From NCBI RefSeq assembly GCF_016722785.1, contig NZ_JAEQNE010000003.1, positions 62,001 to 126,000 of the forward strand: a DNA stretch of 64,000 nucleotides. Reading direction: 5' to 3'. The notes under the pieces were generated by a model, which did no database searches, was not told where the DNA came from, and was given only the letters and a program-made list of their open reading frames with translations. This DNA is from Ramlibacter monticola. GTDB taxonomy: Bacteria > Pseudomonadota > Gammaproteobacteria > Burkholderiales > Burkholderiaceae_C. The position numbers were made by a program, and so were the translations under genes. Positions 48,820-58,425 of this stretch are shown here, piece by piece; position 1 is the stretch's first letter, and each line of letters opens with the position of its first letter.

Positions 48820-48850
48820 CGGCCCGCTTCGGTGGGCCGTTTTTTTTTTG
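48820..48850 (+). terminator. Intrinsic terminator of torF-glnK-amtB
   Basis: CGGCCC / GGGCCG stem (48820-48825 with 48834-48839) followed by ten T (48840-48849). This is the clearest rho-independent terminator in the window. Confidence 0.92.
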
Positions 48851-49284
48851 GTTCTTCGCCGCTGTCGGGGGAGGCTGCTGGACAGGGTTCATGTCCGCGG
48901 GATGAGAGAGTCCGCGGGGACGCGCGGTGGCGCGAGGGTGCGGTGGCGCCGGGTGCGGGGCGCTGGGTGCGGAGCGGGGGGCGCGCAGGCGCGCAGTGGC
49001 TCTCTTGCCGGACCAGAGCGGGGCTGTCCGTCTCTGCGACTGTCCCCCGGCGCGGATGAGAACCGCGCCCCGGGTGAGCGCGGCGCCCGCGCCTCCTCCT
49101 TTATGTCGCCGAGCCGGACAGCCCCGCTCTGGTCCTGCGCCGCGGCAAGTTCATGCGCAGTGGCTCCGTTGACGCGTGCCCCTGGCCGTCCTCCCGCAAG
49201 AAGCAGGTTCGCGAGGTCAGCTGTCTGATCCGCGCGCTGCGCAGGACCGTGGAGCACAATGGGCCGAAAAAGGAGACCAGGCCC
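48851..49284. other. Gene-free region with inverted and direct repeats
   Basis: No ORF here looks coding. The stretch holds a G-rich run at 48951-48981 (four G-tracts, possible quadruplex), a long-armed inverted repeat at 49010-49135, and a 12 bp direct repeat (GCGCAGTGGCTC) at 48991-49002 and 49155-49166. It separates the amtB terminator from the aldose epimerase gene and may contain that gene's promoter, though none is obvious. Confidence 0.6.
49010..49135. repeat. 21 bp inverted repeat flanked by 12 bp direct repeats
   Basis: The arms are 49010-49030 and 49115-49135, perfectly complementary over 21 bp with GACCAGAGCGGGGCTGTCCG as core, and 84 bp between them. The 12 bp direct copies of GCGCAGTGGCTC lie just outside. 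The layout resembles a small non-autonomous element or a long hairpin, but the direct repeats do not abut the arms as a clean target duplication would. Confidence 0.55.
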
Positions 49285-50139
49285 ATGATCGAACTGCGTG
49301 CCGGGCGGCTGCGCTGCGAGCTGAAGCCGGAACTCGGGGGCTGCATCGCCGGCCTCTGGCTGGAGGGCGAGCCGGTGCTGCGCTCCACGCCGGCCGCGCA
49401 GCTCGCCTCGGCGCGGCAGGCGGGCAGCTATCCGCTGGTGCCCTTCTCCAACCGCATCGGCCACGCCAGCCTGGTCTGGCAGGGCACGCAGCATCCCCTG
49501 GTGCGCAACAACGGCGACGAGCCGCACGCCATCCACGGCGTGGGCTGGCAGCGGCCCTGGACGGTGCTGGACGACGATGCCACCTCGGCGATGCTCTCCT
49601 ACGAGCACCGACCCGATGCCTCCTGGCCCTTCGCCTTCGACTGCTCGCACACGCTGCGCCTGCGCCCCGGCGCCCTGGAGATGACGCTGGCCCTGACCAA
49701 CCAGTCGGAGCAGCCGGCGCCCGCTGGCCTCGGCTGGCATCCGTACTTCGTCAAGAGGTCCGGCAGCCGCATCGCCTTCGAGGCGACCGGGCGCTGGGAG
49801 ACCGGCCCCGACAAGCTGCCCACGGTGCGCCAGCCCGCGCAGGGGCTGAAGGCCGACTGCGGCACGCTGGACGTCGATCACTGCTACGACGGCTGGAACG
49901 GCCTCGCGCGATTGCACGACGGGCGCGTCAAGGTCACGGTACGCTCCGGGCTCACGCGCCTCGTCGTCTTCACCACGCCCGGCCGGGACCATGTCGCGAT
50001 CGAGCCGGTGAGCCACGTCAACAACGCGGTGCACCTCTACGCACAGGGCGCGGCGGCCGAGGAGCTCGGGCTGCGCATCCTGCAGCCGGGCGAAACGATG
50101 GTGGCCCAGATGGCCATCGAAGCGGAGGACGCGCCGTGA
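49285..50139 (+). CDS. Aldose 1-epimerase (GalM-like)
   Basis: A 284-residue galactose-mutarotase-like protein. The family histidines are in HAIHGVGW and LGWHPYF, and the general-base Glu is in HVAIEPVSHVNNA. The FSNRIGHASLVWQG segment is typical of the proteobacterial branch. It interconverts alpha and beta anomers of aldoses. AGGAG precedes MIELRAG by 9 bp. It overlaps the next gene by four bases (GTGA), so the two proteins are likely co-translated and act on the same sugar. Confidence 0.88.
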   Translation: MIELRAGRLRCELKPELGGCIAGLWLEGEPVLRSTPAAQLASARQAGSYPLVPFSNRIGHASLVWQGTQHPLVRNNGDEPHAIHGVGWQRPWTVLDDDATSAMLSYEHRPDASWPFAFDCSHTLRLRPGALEMTLALTNQSEQPAPAGLGWHPYFVKRSGSRIAFEATGRWETGPDKLPTVRQPAQGLKADCGTLDVDHCYDGWNGLARLHDGRVKVTVRSGLTRLVVFTTPGRDHVAIEPVSHVNNAVHLYAQGAAAEELGLRILQPGETMVAQMAIEAEDAP

Positions 50140-51059
50140 AGTGGCAGGTCGCCGTGGCGGAGCCCGCTGCGCTGGGCGAGTCGCCGTTCTGGCACCCGGG
50201 CGAGAAGCGCCTGTACTGGGTCGACATCCTCGGCCGGCGGGTGCACCGCCTCGCGCCCGCGACCGGCGCGCGCGAGCACTGGGCGCTCGCGCAGGAACCG
50301 GGCTGCATCGCCCCCGCCGAGCGGGGCGGGCTGGTGCTGGCGCTGCGCGACGGCATCTACCGCGCGCACAGTTGGGGCGGCCCGCTGCAATGCATCCTCC
50401 GGTTCCACCACGACGAGCATTCGCGCTTCAACGACGGCAAGGCCGATCCCCTGGGCCGCTTCTGGGCCGGCACGTACTACGAACCGAAGGACGCGCGCAA
50501 GGCGGAGCTCTATTCCATCGACTGCCGGCCCGACAACGGCAACGGCGGCCGGCCGCTGGTGGAGGTGAAGGCGACGAACGCGACGAATTCGAACGGGCTG
50601 GCGTGGTCGCCCGACCAGCACACCCTCTACTGGACCGACACCGCGAGCCACACGGTGCACGCCTGGGACTGGCAGGCCAGCGGCAACGCGATGCGGCACC
50701 ACCGCGTGTTCCACCGCTTCGATGGCAGGCCAGCCGGCTGGCAGCCGGGGCAAGCCGGCTACGGCGGCCGCCCCGACGGCGCGGCGGTGGATGCCGAAGG
50801 CCACTACTGGGTGGCCATGTTCGAGGGCGGCCGGCTGTTGCGCCTGTCCCCGGCGGGCGAAGTCGTCGGCGAATTCGAGGTTCCGGCGCGCTGTCCCACC
50901 ATGCCCTGCTTCGGCGGCCCGGACCTTCGCACGCTCTACCTCACGACGGCGCGCCACGGGCGGCCGCCGGAAGAACTCGCCGCGCTGCCCGACTCGGGCT
51001 GCGTGTTCGCCGCGCAGGTCGACGTGCCGGGCCTGCCGGTCAACTTCTTCAGCGACTGA
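50136..51059 (+). CDS. SMP-30/gluconolactonase-family lactonase
   Basis: A 307-residue six-bladed propeller of the SMP-30 family. Metal-ligand positions are visible as GESPFW (Glu), ATNSNGLAWSPD (Asn) and GGRPDGAAVDAEG (Asp), with substrate-loop HSRFNDGKADPLGRFWAGT. The family opens sugar lactones such as glucono- or arabinonolactone using a divalent metal. The GTG start overlaps the epimerase stop. Together they suggest a sugar-acid pathway, but the dehydrogenase making the lactone is not here. Confidence 0.9.
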   Translation: MKWQVAVAEPAALGESPFWHPGEKRLYWVDILGRRVHRLAPATGAREHWALAQEPGCIAPAERGGLVLALRDGIYRAHSWGGPLQCILRFHHDEHSRFNDGKADPLGRFWAGTYYEPKDARKAELYSIDCRPDNGNGGRPLVEVKATNATNSNGLAWSPDQHTLYWTDTASHTVHAWDWQASGNAMRHHRVFHRFDGRPAGWQPGQAGYGGRPDGAAVDAEGHYWVAMFEGGRLLRLSPAGEVVGEFEVPARCPTMPCFGGPDLRTLYLTTARHGRPPEELAALPDSGCVFAAQVDVPGLPVNFFSD

Positions 51060-51115
51060 CCCCGGACAAACCCGCCGCGCCGGCGTGCCCCGCCGTGCCC
51101 GTAACATTGCGCGCC

Positions 51116-52264
51116 ATGGATCCCGCCCTCGCCGAACTCGCCGACCGCATCCGCGCCGCTGCCGCGCAAGGCACGTCCCTGCGCATCCGAGGGGGCGGCA
51201 CCAAGGACTTCTACGGCGGGCGGCTGGAAGGCGAGCCGCTGGACACGCGCGGCCTGCAGGGGATCGTGAGCTACGAGCCGAGCGAGCTGGTGGTGACGGC
51301 CAGGGCGGGGACGCCGCTGGCGGAACTCGAACAGGCTCTCGCGGAGTGCGGGCAGTGCCTGCCTTTCGAGCCGCCGCACTTCGAGGCCGGCGCCACTCCC
51401 CGCGAGCCCTTGGGGGAGCGGGACACCGGCAGCGGCTCCGCAGCAAGCCGCGGAGCGACCGTCGGCGGCATGGTGGCGGCCGGCCTGGCGGGGCCGGCGC
51501 GCGCCAGCGTCGGCGCGGTGCGCGACTACATCCTGGGCCTCGTGCTGGTCAACGGCCGCGGCGAGGAGCTGGTGTTCGGCGGCCAGGTGATGAAGAACGT
51601 GGCCGGCTACGACGTCTCGCGCCTGATGGCGGGCGCGCTGGGCACGCTGGGCCTGATCGCCGAAGTCAGCCTCAAGGTGCTGCCGGTGCCGCCGGCCGAG
51701 GCCACGCTGCGATTCCGCCTCCCGCAGGACGAGGCGCTGCGCCGCCTCAACGCCTGGGGCGGCCAGCCGCTGCCGCTCAATGCGAGCTGCTGGGAGCCTG
51801 CCGACGGCGGCACGCTCTACCTGCGCCTGCGCGGCGCCGTCGCGGCGGTCGAAGCGGCCTGCCGCGGGCTGGGCGGCGAACGCCTGGACACGGCCGGCGC
51901 GGCCACCGAATGGAATGCCTGCCGCGACCAGAGCATGCCCTGGTTCGCCGGCCTCGAGGGCCGCGACCTGTGGCGGCTGTCGGTGCCGCAGACGGCGCCC
52001 GTGCTGGACCTTCCCGAAGCGCCCCTGGTCGAATGGCACGGGGCGCAGCGCTGGGTGCGTTGCGAGGCGGCCGATGGCGCGCGCGTGCGGCAGCAGGCAC
52101 GGTCCACCGGCGGCCATGCCACCCTGTTCCGCACCGGCCGTTCCGACGCGCAGGAGCGCCTCACCCCCCTGGCGCCGCCGCTGGCCGCCATCCACGAGCA
52201 GCTGAAACTGCAGTTCGACCCGGCCCGCGTCTTCAACCGCGGGCGGCTCTACCCCCATCTCTGA
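51116..52264 (+). CDS. glcE: Glycolate oxidase FAD-binding subunit GlcE
   Basis: A 382-residue FAD-binding subunit with the PCMH-type N-terminus ([34 protein letters not shown]), the [26 protein letters not shown] loop and [22 protein letters not shown]. Glycolate oxidase needs GlcD, GlcE and GlcF; only E and F are here. Residues 95-115 are an insertion not expected between [10 protein letters not shown] and VGGMV when compared with E. coli GlcE. The stop overlaps the glcF ATG (TGATG). Confidence 0.9.
   Translation: MDPALAELADRIRAAAAQGTSLRIRGGGTKDFYGGRLEGEPLDTRGLQGIVSYEPSELVVTARAGTPLAELEQALAECGQCLPFEPPHFEAGATPREPLGERDTGSGSAASRGATVGGMVAAGLAGPARASVGAVRDYILGLVLVNGRGEELVFGGQVMKNVAGYDVSRLMAGALGTLGLIAEVSLKVLPVPPAEATLRFRLPQDEALRRLNAWGGQPLPLNASCWEPADGGTLYLRLRGAVAAVEAACRGLGGERLDTAGAATEWNACRDQSMPWFAGLEGRDLWRLSVPQTAPVLDLPEAPLVEWHGAQRWVRCEAADGARVRQQARSTGGHATLFRTGRSDAQERLTPLAPPLAAIHEQLKLQFDPARVFNRGRLYPHL
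51398..51460. other. In-frame insertion within glcE
   Basis: 63 bp encode about 21 extra residues ([19 protein letters not shown] and neighbours) flanked by GAT on both sides of the protein. The DNA contains CTTGGGGGAGCGGGAC and a CTCCGC/GCGGAG dyad and resembles intergenic repeat sequence rather than glcE coding sequence. It probably lies in a surface loop near the FAD site. Confidence 0.5.
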
Positions 52265-53487
52265 TGCAGACCCATCTCTCCCCGGAGTTCCAGGGCACGC
52301 CCGAGGGCGCCGAGGCCGAAGCCATCCTGCGCAAGTGCGTGCACTGCGGCTTCTGCACCGCCACCTGCCCCACCTACCAGATCCTCGGCGACGAGCTCGA
52401 TGGCCCGCGCGGGCGCATCTACCTGATGAAGGAGGTGCTCGAAGGCGTGCAGCCGACCGAGAAGACGCAGCTGCACCTGGACCGCTGCCTGACCTGCCGC
52501 AACTGCGAGAGCACCTGTCCCAGCGGCGTCGACTACGGCCGCCTGGTGGACATCGGCCGCGGCATCGTGGAGCGCAAGGTGCCGCGCAGCGGGGCTTCGC
52601 GCGCGCTGCGCCGGGCGCTGGGCGACGGCCTGAGTTCGCCGGCCTTCGGTCCCGCCATGAAGCTGGGGCAGCTGGTGCGCGGCATGCTGCCGGGGCCGCT
52701 GCGCGAGAAGGTGCCGGCGCGGCAGCACGCCGGCGGCTGGCCGACGCGCACCCATGCGCGCAAGGTGCTGATGCTGGCCGGCTGCGTGCAGCCGTCGATG
52801 ATGCCCAACATCAACACGGCGACGGCGCGCGTGCTCGATGCGGCCGGCATCCAGACCCTGGTGGCCGCCCAGGCGGGCTGCTGCGGCGCGGTCAAGTTCC
52901 ACCTGAACGACCAGGACGGCGGCCGCGCCCAGATGCGCCGCAACATCGACGCCTGGTGGCCCTACGTGCTGAGGGGCGAGGTGGAGGCGATCGTGATGAA
53001 CGCCTCCGGCTGCGGCGTGACCGTGCGCGAGTACGGGCACCACCTGCAGCACGACCCCGCCTACGCGGAGAAGGCGCAGCGCATCTCCGAACTCACGCGC
53101 GACCTGAGCGAGCTGCTGCCGGAGCTGGTCCCGCTGCTGAAGGACAAGGTGCGACCGCGGCCGGGCGTGTATGCCTACCACCCGCCCTGCACCCTGCAGC
53201 ATGGGCAGAAGCTCAAGGGCGGAGTCGAGAAGGGGATGGCCGCGCTCGGCTTCGAGCTGCGCGTGGCGCTGAACGAATCGCACCTGTGCTGCGGCTCCGC
53301 CGGCACCTATTCCGTGCTGCACCCGCAGATCGCGCAGACGCTGCGCGATCGCAAGCTGGGGCACCTGGCGGCGCTGAAGCCGCAGGCGATCCTGTCGGCC
53401 AACGTCGGCTGCATCGCGCACCTGCAAAGCGGCACCGACACGCCGGTGCGGCACTGGGTGGAGTTGCTGGACGCCGCGCTCGCCTGA
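52264..53487 (+). CDS. glcF: Glycolate oxidase iron-sulfur subunit GlcF
   Basis: A 407-residue protein with two 4Fe-4S clusters near the N-terminus ([15 protein letters not shown] and [15 protein letters not shown]) and two CCG domains ([21 protein letters not shown]), the standard GlcF arrangement. It carries electrons from the flavin subunits to the respiratory chain when glycolate is oxidised to glyoxylate. It is translationally coupled to glcE. A gpx gene converges with it across a 9 bp gap. Confidence 0.94.
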   Translation: MQTHLSPEFQGTPEGAEAEAILRKCVHCGFCTATCPTYQILGDELDGPRGRIYLMKEVLEGVQPTEKTQLHLDRCLTCRNCESTCPSGVDYGRLVDIGRGIVERKVPRSGASRALRRALGDGLSSPAFGPAMKLGQLVRGMLPGPLREKVPARQHAGGWPTRTHARKVLMLAGCVQPSMMPNINTATARVLDAAGIQTLVAAQAGCCGAVKFHLNDQDGGRAQMRRNIDAWWPYVLRGEVEAIVMNASGCGVTVREYGHHLQHDPAYAEKAQRISELTRDLSELLPELVPLLKDKVRPRPGVYAYHPPCTLQHGQKLKGGVEKGMAALGFELRVALNESHLCCGSAGTYSVLHPQIAQTLRDRKLGHLAALKPQAILSANVGCIAHLQSGTDTPVRHWVELLDAALA

Positions 53488-53496
53488 GCGGAAGCG

Positions 53497-53982
53497 TCAG
53501 GACGCCAGCGCCGCCTCGATGTCCTTCGCCAGCTTGGCCGGCGCGTCCATCGGCGCGTAGCGGCGCAGCACCCGGCCGTCCTTGCCCACCAGGAACTTGG
53601 TGAAGTTCCACTTGATGCCCTTCGAGCCGAGCAGGCCCGGCGCTTCGGCGGTGAGCCACCGGTACAGCGGATGCGCGTGCTCCCCGTTGACCTCGACCTT
53701 CTGCATCATCGGGAAGCTCACGCCGTAGTTCGCCTGGCAGAACTGCACGATCTCCTCGTTGCTGCCCGGGTCCTGCGAGCCGAACTGGTTGCAGGGGAAG
53801 CCGAGCACCACCAGGCCGCGCGGTCCGTAGGCCTTGTGCAGTTCCTCCAGCCCCGCGAACTGCGGCGTGAAGCCGCAGGCGCTGGCGGTGTTGACGATCA
53901 GCAGGGGCTTGCCGCGGAACTGCGCCAGCGGCACCGCGGACCCGCCGATCTGCTGCGCTTCGAAGTCGTAGACGCTGGCCAT
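53497..53982 (-). CDS. Glutathione peroxidase-family protein
   Basis: A 161-residue thioredoxin-fold peroxidase. The peroxidatic Cys36 is in NTASACGFTPQ, followed by FPCNQFGSQDPG and WNFTKFLV, giving the Cys/Gln/Trp/Asn active site. Bacterial members of this Cys type reduce hydrogen and lipid peroxides using thioredoxin or glutathione. It ends PAKLAKDIEAAL, a normal C-terminus. It lies 5 bp downstream of an EamA permease gene on the same strand, so they are probably co-transcribed with lplT. Confidence 0.93.
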   Translation of the reverse strand: MASVYDFEAQQIGGSAVPLAQFRGKPLLIVNTASACGFTPQFAGLEELHKAYGPRGLVVLGFPCNQFGSQDPGSNEEIVQFCQANYGVSFPMMQKVEVNGEHAHPLYRWLTAEAPGLLGSKGIKWNFTKFLVGKDGRVLRRYAPMDAPAKLAKDIEAALAS

Positions 53983-53987
53983 GCGGC

Positions 53988-54875
53988 CTATTGTGCGCCG
54001 GCTGCCGTCTTGCGGGGCCACGCCGACCACGCCGCGGCGCCAAGGATCAGCGCGCCGCCGGCCAGCGTGCGCGGCGCCAGTTCGGCCGCTCCGAGCGCGA
54101 CCGAGGACAGGCTGGCGAAGACGACTTCCGACAACATGACCAGCGCGGTGGTGTGCGCCGGCAGGCGCGAAGCGCCGTACTGCAGGCACAGGTTGGCGGC
54201 CAGGAAGCCGCCCGCCAGCAGCAGCGCGAGGCCCCAGCCGGCGCCGCGCAGCGCCGGCAGGGCGGCGATGCTGCCCTGCAGCACGCCGCCCGTCGCCACC
54301 GCGCCGGCCAGCAGCGAGCCGCCGCCGAACATCGCCAGCACGCGCGACGCCGAGGTGACCTGCGACAGGCGCCGCAGCAGCACGTTGGTCAGCGCGAAGC
54401 TGAAGCCGCCCGCCAGCGCCAGCCACTCCGCCAGGGTGCGCGGCCAGGGCAGGCCGACGCCGCCGGTGTCCAGCACCGTGGCCACGCCCGCGAGCGCCAG
54501 CAGCAGCCGTCCCAGGCCGGCCGGCGAGGGCCGCTCGCCCAGCATCGGCCAGGCGAGCAGCACGGCCCAGGCCGGCATCAGGTAGAAGAGCAGCACGACG
54601 CGGACGACGTCGCCGATGGTCACCGCCCAGTTGAAGCCGACGTTGGTCATGCCGGCGGCGGCGGCCAGCAGCCACAGCCCCGGCGTGCGCAGCAGCTCGG
54701 GCAGGGCCGCCGGCCGCAGCACGACGAAGCCGGCGAAGGCCACCAGGTAGATCACGGAGGTGGACCACAGGGCGTGGACGCCGTGGTCCTGCAGGGCGCG
54801 GAACGGCCACCAGGAGAGGCCCCAGACGAACGCGTTGACGACGAGGGCCGCGACGGGCGCGGCGCGGTCAGCCAT
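53988..54875 (-). CDS. EamA/DMT-superfamily permease
   Basis: A 295-residue protein with ten predicted membrane helices in two EamA repeats (the second from about residue 145, [23 protein letters not shown]). It has [11 protein letters not shown] in the first loop, typical of this exporter family. The substrate is unknown. Its start overlaps the lplT stop by 8 bp, and gpx follows 5 bp after its stop, giving an lplT-eamA-gpx transcription unit. Confidence 0.86.
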   Translation of the reverse strand: MADRAAPVAALVVNAFVWGLSWWPFRALQDHGVHALWSTSVIYLVAFAGFVVLRPAALPELLRTPGLWLLAAAAGMTNVGFNWAVTIGDVVRVVLLFYLMPAWAVLLAWPMLGERPSPAGLGRLLLALAGVATVLDTGGVGLPWPRTLAEWLALAGGFSFALTNVLLRRLSQVTSASRVLAMFGGGSLLAGAVATGGVLQGSIAALPALRGAGWGLALLLAGGFLAANLCLQYGASRLPAHTTALVMLSEVVFASLSSVALGAAELAPRTLAGGALILGAAAWSAWPRKTAAGAQ

Positions 54876-56151
54876 GGACGTTGTCGTGCCGGGCGAGCGC
54901 CAGCAGGTGCTCGACCTCCTCCTTGTGCCGCACGCAGTTGCGCGAGTGCCAGCGCTGGATCAGCCACATCACGCCGGCCACCACCAGGCCGAAGGCGGTG
55001 ATCGCGCCGAAGGCCGTCAGGCCCAGGCCGGCGGAGAGGCTGTAGAAGGCGCCCAGGCCCAGGATGCAGGCCTGCTCGTTGAAGTTCTGCACCGCGATCG
55101 AGCGGCCGGCGCCCATCAGGTTGTGGCCGCGGTGCTGCAGCAGCGCGTTCATGGGCACCACCAGGTAGCCGCCCAGGGCGCCCATCAGGATCAGGAAGGG
55201 CGCGGCCACCCACACGTTGCCGATGAAATTCATGCAGATCACCAGCACGCCCATGGCGATGCCCAGGGGCATCACCGTGGTAGCGCGTTCCAGCCGCATG
55301 CGCATCGACGCGAGGATGGCGCCGGCGGCGGTGCCCAGCGCCACCACGCCACTGAGCGAGGAGGCCTGGGTGGTGGAGTAGCCCAGGGCCGCGGCGCTCC
55401 AGGCCAGGATGATGTAGCGCAGGTTGCCGCTGACGCCCCAGAACAGGGTGGTGGTGGCCAGCGAGATCTGCCCCAGCTTGTCGTGCCAGAGCCGGCCGTT
55501 GCAGCTCCAGAAATCGGGCACCAGTTCCAGCAGGTTGCGCGGGATCGGCCGCATCTCCACGCCGGTCAGCGGGATGCGCGTGTTGAACCAGGCGGCGATG
55601 CAGTAGACGAAGATCAGGACGAAGATGGCCGCTTCGGGCGGCGTGTCGATCCCGGTGTCGATCATCGGGAAGTCCAGCGCCAGCATGCGGTGCGACACCG
55701 CCACGCCCACCAGCTGGCCGCCCAGCAGGATGCCCAGGATGATGGAGGCGATCGTCAGGCCTTCGATCCAGCCGTTGGCCTTGACCAGCTGGGAGGGCGG
55801 CAGCAGTTCGGTGAGGATGCCGTACTTGGCCGGCGAGTAGGCGGCTGCGCCCAGGCCCACGATGGCGTAGGAGGCCAGCGGGTGCATGCCCAGCAGCATC
55901 ATCAGGCAGCCGACCACCTTGATCGCATTGCTGAGGAACATCACCCGGCCCTTGGGTTTCGCGTCGGCGAACGCTCCCACGAAAGGCGCCAGCACCACGT
56001 AGAACAGCGCGAACATCGGCACCAGCGCCGCGGCCTGCCAGGCGGGGGCGCGCGAGGACTTCAGCAGTTCCACGGCGGCGATGAACAGCGCGTTGTCCGC
56101 GAGCGACGAGAAGAACTGCGCCGCCATGATGGTGTAGAAACCGCGCTTCAT
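54868..56151 (-). CDS. lplT: Lysophospholipid transporter LplT
   Basis: A 427-residue MFS-type flippase. The N-terminus [30 protein letters not shown] is characteristic of LplT, which moves 2-acyl-glycerophosphoethanolamine across the inner membrane for re-acylation. [33 protein letters not shown] is the conserved loop between helices 4 and 5. The acyltransferase Aas is not adjacent. The start at 56151 was chosen because the upstream open frame is not family-like. It is divergent from alr, an association common in beta-proteobacteria. Confidence 0.92.
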   Translation of the reverse strand: MKRGFYTIMAAQFFSSLADNALFIAAVELLKSSRAPAWQAAALVPMFALFYVVLAPFVGAFADAKPKGRVMFLSNAIKVVGCLMMLLGMHPLASYAIVGLGAAAYSPAKYGILTELLPPSQLVKANGWIEGLTIASIILGILLGGQLVGVAVSHRMLALDFPMIDTGIDTPPEAAIFVLIFVYCIAAWFNTRIPLTGVEMRPIPRNLLELVPDFWSCNGRLWHDKLGQISLATTTLFWGVSGNLRYIILAWSAAALGYSTTQASSLSGVVALGTAAGAILASMRMRLERATTVMPLGIAMGVLVICMNFIGNVWVAAPFLILMGALGGYLVVPMNALLQHRGHNLMGAGRSIAVQNFNEQACILGLGAFYSLSAGLGLTAFGAITAFGLVVAGVMWLIQRWHSRNCVRHKEEVEHLLALARHDNVHG

Positions 56152-56274
56152 CGATGCTGGTTGTGGATGGCTCCGCCCCACAGGGGCCATCGGGATTCTT
56201 CTGCTGTCTCCAAGCGACACGGGGTTATATCACGCTGGGTAATGACAGAATCCGGAAGGAGGGAGAAAGCATTC

Positions 56275-57372
56275 ATGCCCCGTCCGATCCAGGCGACCAT
56301 CCATACCGAGGCCCTGCGCCACAACCTGGCGCGCATGCGCGACGCCGCACCCGACGCGCGGGTGTGGGCCGTGGTCAAGGCCAATGCCTATGGCCACGGC
56401 ATCGAGTGCGTGTACGACGCGCTGCGCGGCGCCGACGGGTTCGCGCTGCTGGACCTGCAGGAGGCCGAGCGCGTGCGCGCCCTGGGCTGGCGCGGGCCGA
56501 TCCTGCTGCTGGAAGGCGTGTTCGAGCCGCGCGACCTGGAACTGTGCTCGCGCCTGAGCCTGTGGCACACGGTGCACTGCGACGAGCAGATCGACTGGCT
56601 GGCGGCGCACAAGACGCAGGTGCCGCACCGCGTGTTCCTAAAGCTCAATTCCGGCATGAACCGGCTGGGGTTCACGCCGCAGCGCTTCCGCGCCGCCTGG
56701 GCCCGGCTGGACGCGCTGCCGCAGGTGGAGGAGATCTCCTTCATGACCCACTTCAGCGACGCCGACGGCACGCGCGGCGTCGCCCACCAGGTGCGCGCCT
56801 TCGACGAAGCGACGCGCGACCTCCCCGGCGAGCGCACGCTGTCCAACAGCGCCGCCGCCCTGCGGCACGCGGGCGACGCCCACGTGCGCGGCGACTGGAT
56901 CCGCCCCGGCATCGCGGTGTACGGCAGCGCCCCGGACTTCCCGCAGAACGACATCGCGCACTGGGGGCTGCAGCCCACCATGACCCTGGCCACGCGCATC
57001 CTGGCCGTGCAGCAGCTGCAGGCGGGCGACTCGGTCGGCTACGGCTCCAGCTTCACGGCCGAAGGGCCGATCCGTATCGGCGTGATCGCCTGCGGCTATG
57101 CCGACGGCTACCCGCGCCACTGCGGCACCGGCACGCCGGTGCTGGTGGACGGCGTGCGCACGCGCCTGCTGGGGCGCGTCAGCATGGACATGATCGCGGT
57201 GGACCTCACGCCGGTGCCGCAGGCAGGCTCCGGCGCGCCGGTCACGCTGTGGGGCCGCGCCGCCGACGGCGCGATCCTGCCGATCGACGAAGTCGCCGCC
57301 GCCGCGGGCACGCTCGGCTACGAGCTGATGTGCGCGCTGGCGCCGCGGGTGCCGGTGGTCGTGGCGGAGTGA
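56275..57372 (+). CDS. alr: Alanine racemase
   Basis: A 365-residue PLP enzyme that interconverts L- and D-alanine for peptidoglycan. The PLP lysine is K35 in [12 protein letters not shown]. The [18 protein letters not shown] and [12 protein letters not shown] segments and the second catalytic Tyr region ([11 protein letters not shown]) are all present, as is [23 protein letters not shown] lies 9-17 bp upstream. The product also supplies D-alanine to DadA encoded elsewhere in the window. Confidence 0.95.
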   Translation: MPRPIQATIHTEALRHNLARMRDAAPDARVWAVVKANAYGHGIECVYDALRGADGFALLDLQEAERVRALGWRGPILLLEGVFEPRDLELCSRLSLWHTVHCDEQIDWLAAHKTQVPHRVFLKLNSGMNRLGFTPQRFRAAWARLDALPQVEEISFMTHFSDADGTRGVAHQVRAFDEATRDLPGERTLSNSAAALRHAGDAHVRGDWIRPGIAVYGSAPDFPQNDIAHWGLQPTMTLATRILAVQQLQAGDSVGYGSSFTAEGPIRIGVIACGYADGYPRHCGTGTPVLVDGVRTRLLGRVSMDMIAVDLTPVPQAGSGAPVTLWGRAADGAILPIDEVAAAAGTLGYELMCALAPRVPVVVAE

Positions 57373-57426
57373 GGGTTGCGGCCAGGGGCTGTCCGTTGGT
57401 GTGATGCGTCGTGAACGCGCACACCC

Positions 57427-58341
57427 TCACCGCTTGCGCAGCCCCAGGGCCATCACCGCCCCGACCACCAGCAGCGCGCCTGCCACCTGCACCGGCGCGA
57501 TCGCCTGGCCCAGGACCAGCCACGCCAGCACCAGCGCGAACACCGGCTCCACGTTCATGATCGCGGAGTTGCCGACCACGCCGAGGCGCGGCAGCACGGT
57601 GAACATGATCGTGAAGGCGGTGCCGTACAGGAAGGTCAGGGTCGCAAGCCCGGCCCAGCCGGCCGGCGCCGAGGGCAGGTGGAAGCCTCCTTGCGAGGCC
57701 ACCATGGTGAGCGCCACCAGGCTGGCCATCGTCATGGTGGTGGCGGTGCGCACCCGGCCGTCGACGTCGCCGGCCTCGTGCTGAGTGAGCACCAGGGCCA
57801 GCCCGAAGGTCGCCGCCGCCGCCAGCGCGAAGCCCACGCCGGCGCCGATGCGCGTCCACTGGCCGGAGGTGCTCAGGCCCGAGGCGGCGCCGAAGACGTC
57901 CAGCGCCAGGGCGAGGCCGACCAGGATCACCGGCATGGCGGCCAACATGGTCTTCTCGGGCCGGCGGCGGTAGACGACCGCGTCCCAGAAGGCCGTCCAG
58001 ATCGGGTAGGTGTTGAAGGCGAGCAGGGCCAGCGCCACCGGCAGCCGCGCCACCGAGGAATAGAGGCACAGGCTCTGCACGCCGACCAGCAGGCCGATCG
58101 CTGGCAGCATGCGCTTGTGGCGCGGGCTGAAGCGGGGCCGCAGGCCCTGCGAGGCCAGGATCGCGACGATCACGAGCGCCGTCACGGTGCTGCGGAACAC
58201 CACCGCGGTGGCGACGTCGACCCCGTTGTTGAAGGCGATGCGGGCGGCGACGTGGTTCGCGCCCATCATCAGCGCGATCAGCAGCAGGGTGGCGAAGGCC
58301 GCGCCGCTGATCGCGCGGGCGGGTGCGGGGATGGCCGCCAT
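57427..58341 (-). CDS. EamA/DMT-superfamily permease
   Basis: A 304-residue protein with ten predicted membrane helices and two EamA repeats (VGVQSLCLYSSVARLPVALALLAFNTYPIWTAFW is typical of repeat 1). I start it at MAAIPAPARA. The longer open frame upstream to 58401 is made by an intergenic repeat and is not protein-like. It is the last gene of the leftward hpa-linked block, directly after the ketopantoate-reductase-like gene. It might export or import an aromatic-pathway compound, which is guesswork from position. Confidence 0.86.
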   Translation of the reverse strand: MAAIPAPARAISGAAFATLLLIALMMGANHVAARIAFNNGVDVATAVVFRSTVTALVIVAILASQGLRPRFSPRHKRMLPAIGLLVGVQSLCLYSSVARLPVALALLAFNTYPIWTAFWDAVVYRRRPEKTMLAAMPVILVGLALALDVFGAASGLSTSGQWTRIGAGVGFALAAAATFGLALVLTQHEAGDVDGRVRTATTMTMASLVALTMVASQGGFHLPSAPAGWAGLATLTFLYGTAFTIMFTVLPRLGVVGNSAIMNVEPVFALVLAWLVLGQAIAPVQVAGALLVVGAVMALGLRKR

Positions 58342-58354
58342 CAGGTCCGCCGCC

Positions 58355-58424
58355 GGGCCGCCCCAAGGCGGACCCGCCCGCTCGGGGGGCAGCGACGACA
58401 CGAAGTGCGGAGCGTGGGGGCCAT
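58355..58424. repeat. GC-rich intergenic repeat, copy A
   Basis: This copy and one at 59416-59489 share the order CCGCC, CTCGGG(G/A)GGCAGCG, an AGTG, and AGCGTGGGGGC. Both end at the stop codon of the upstream gene on the minus strand. Such elements recur at gene ends in comamonad genomes, as I recall. It is non-coding despite being an open frame. Confidence 0.6.
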
Positions 58425-58425
58425 G

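Noticed and set aside
58342..58401. N-terminal extension of the EamA permease
   Set aside because: The sequence is part of the intergenic repeat, and the ATG at 58341 gives the usual family start.
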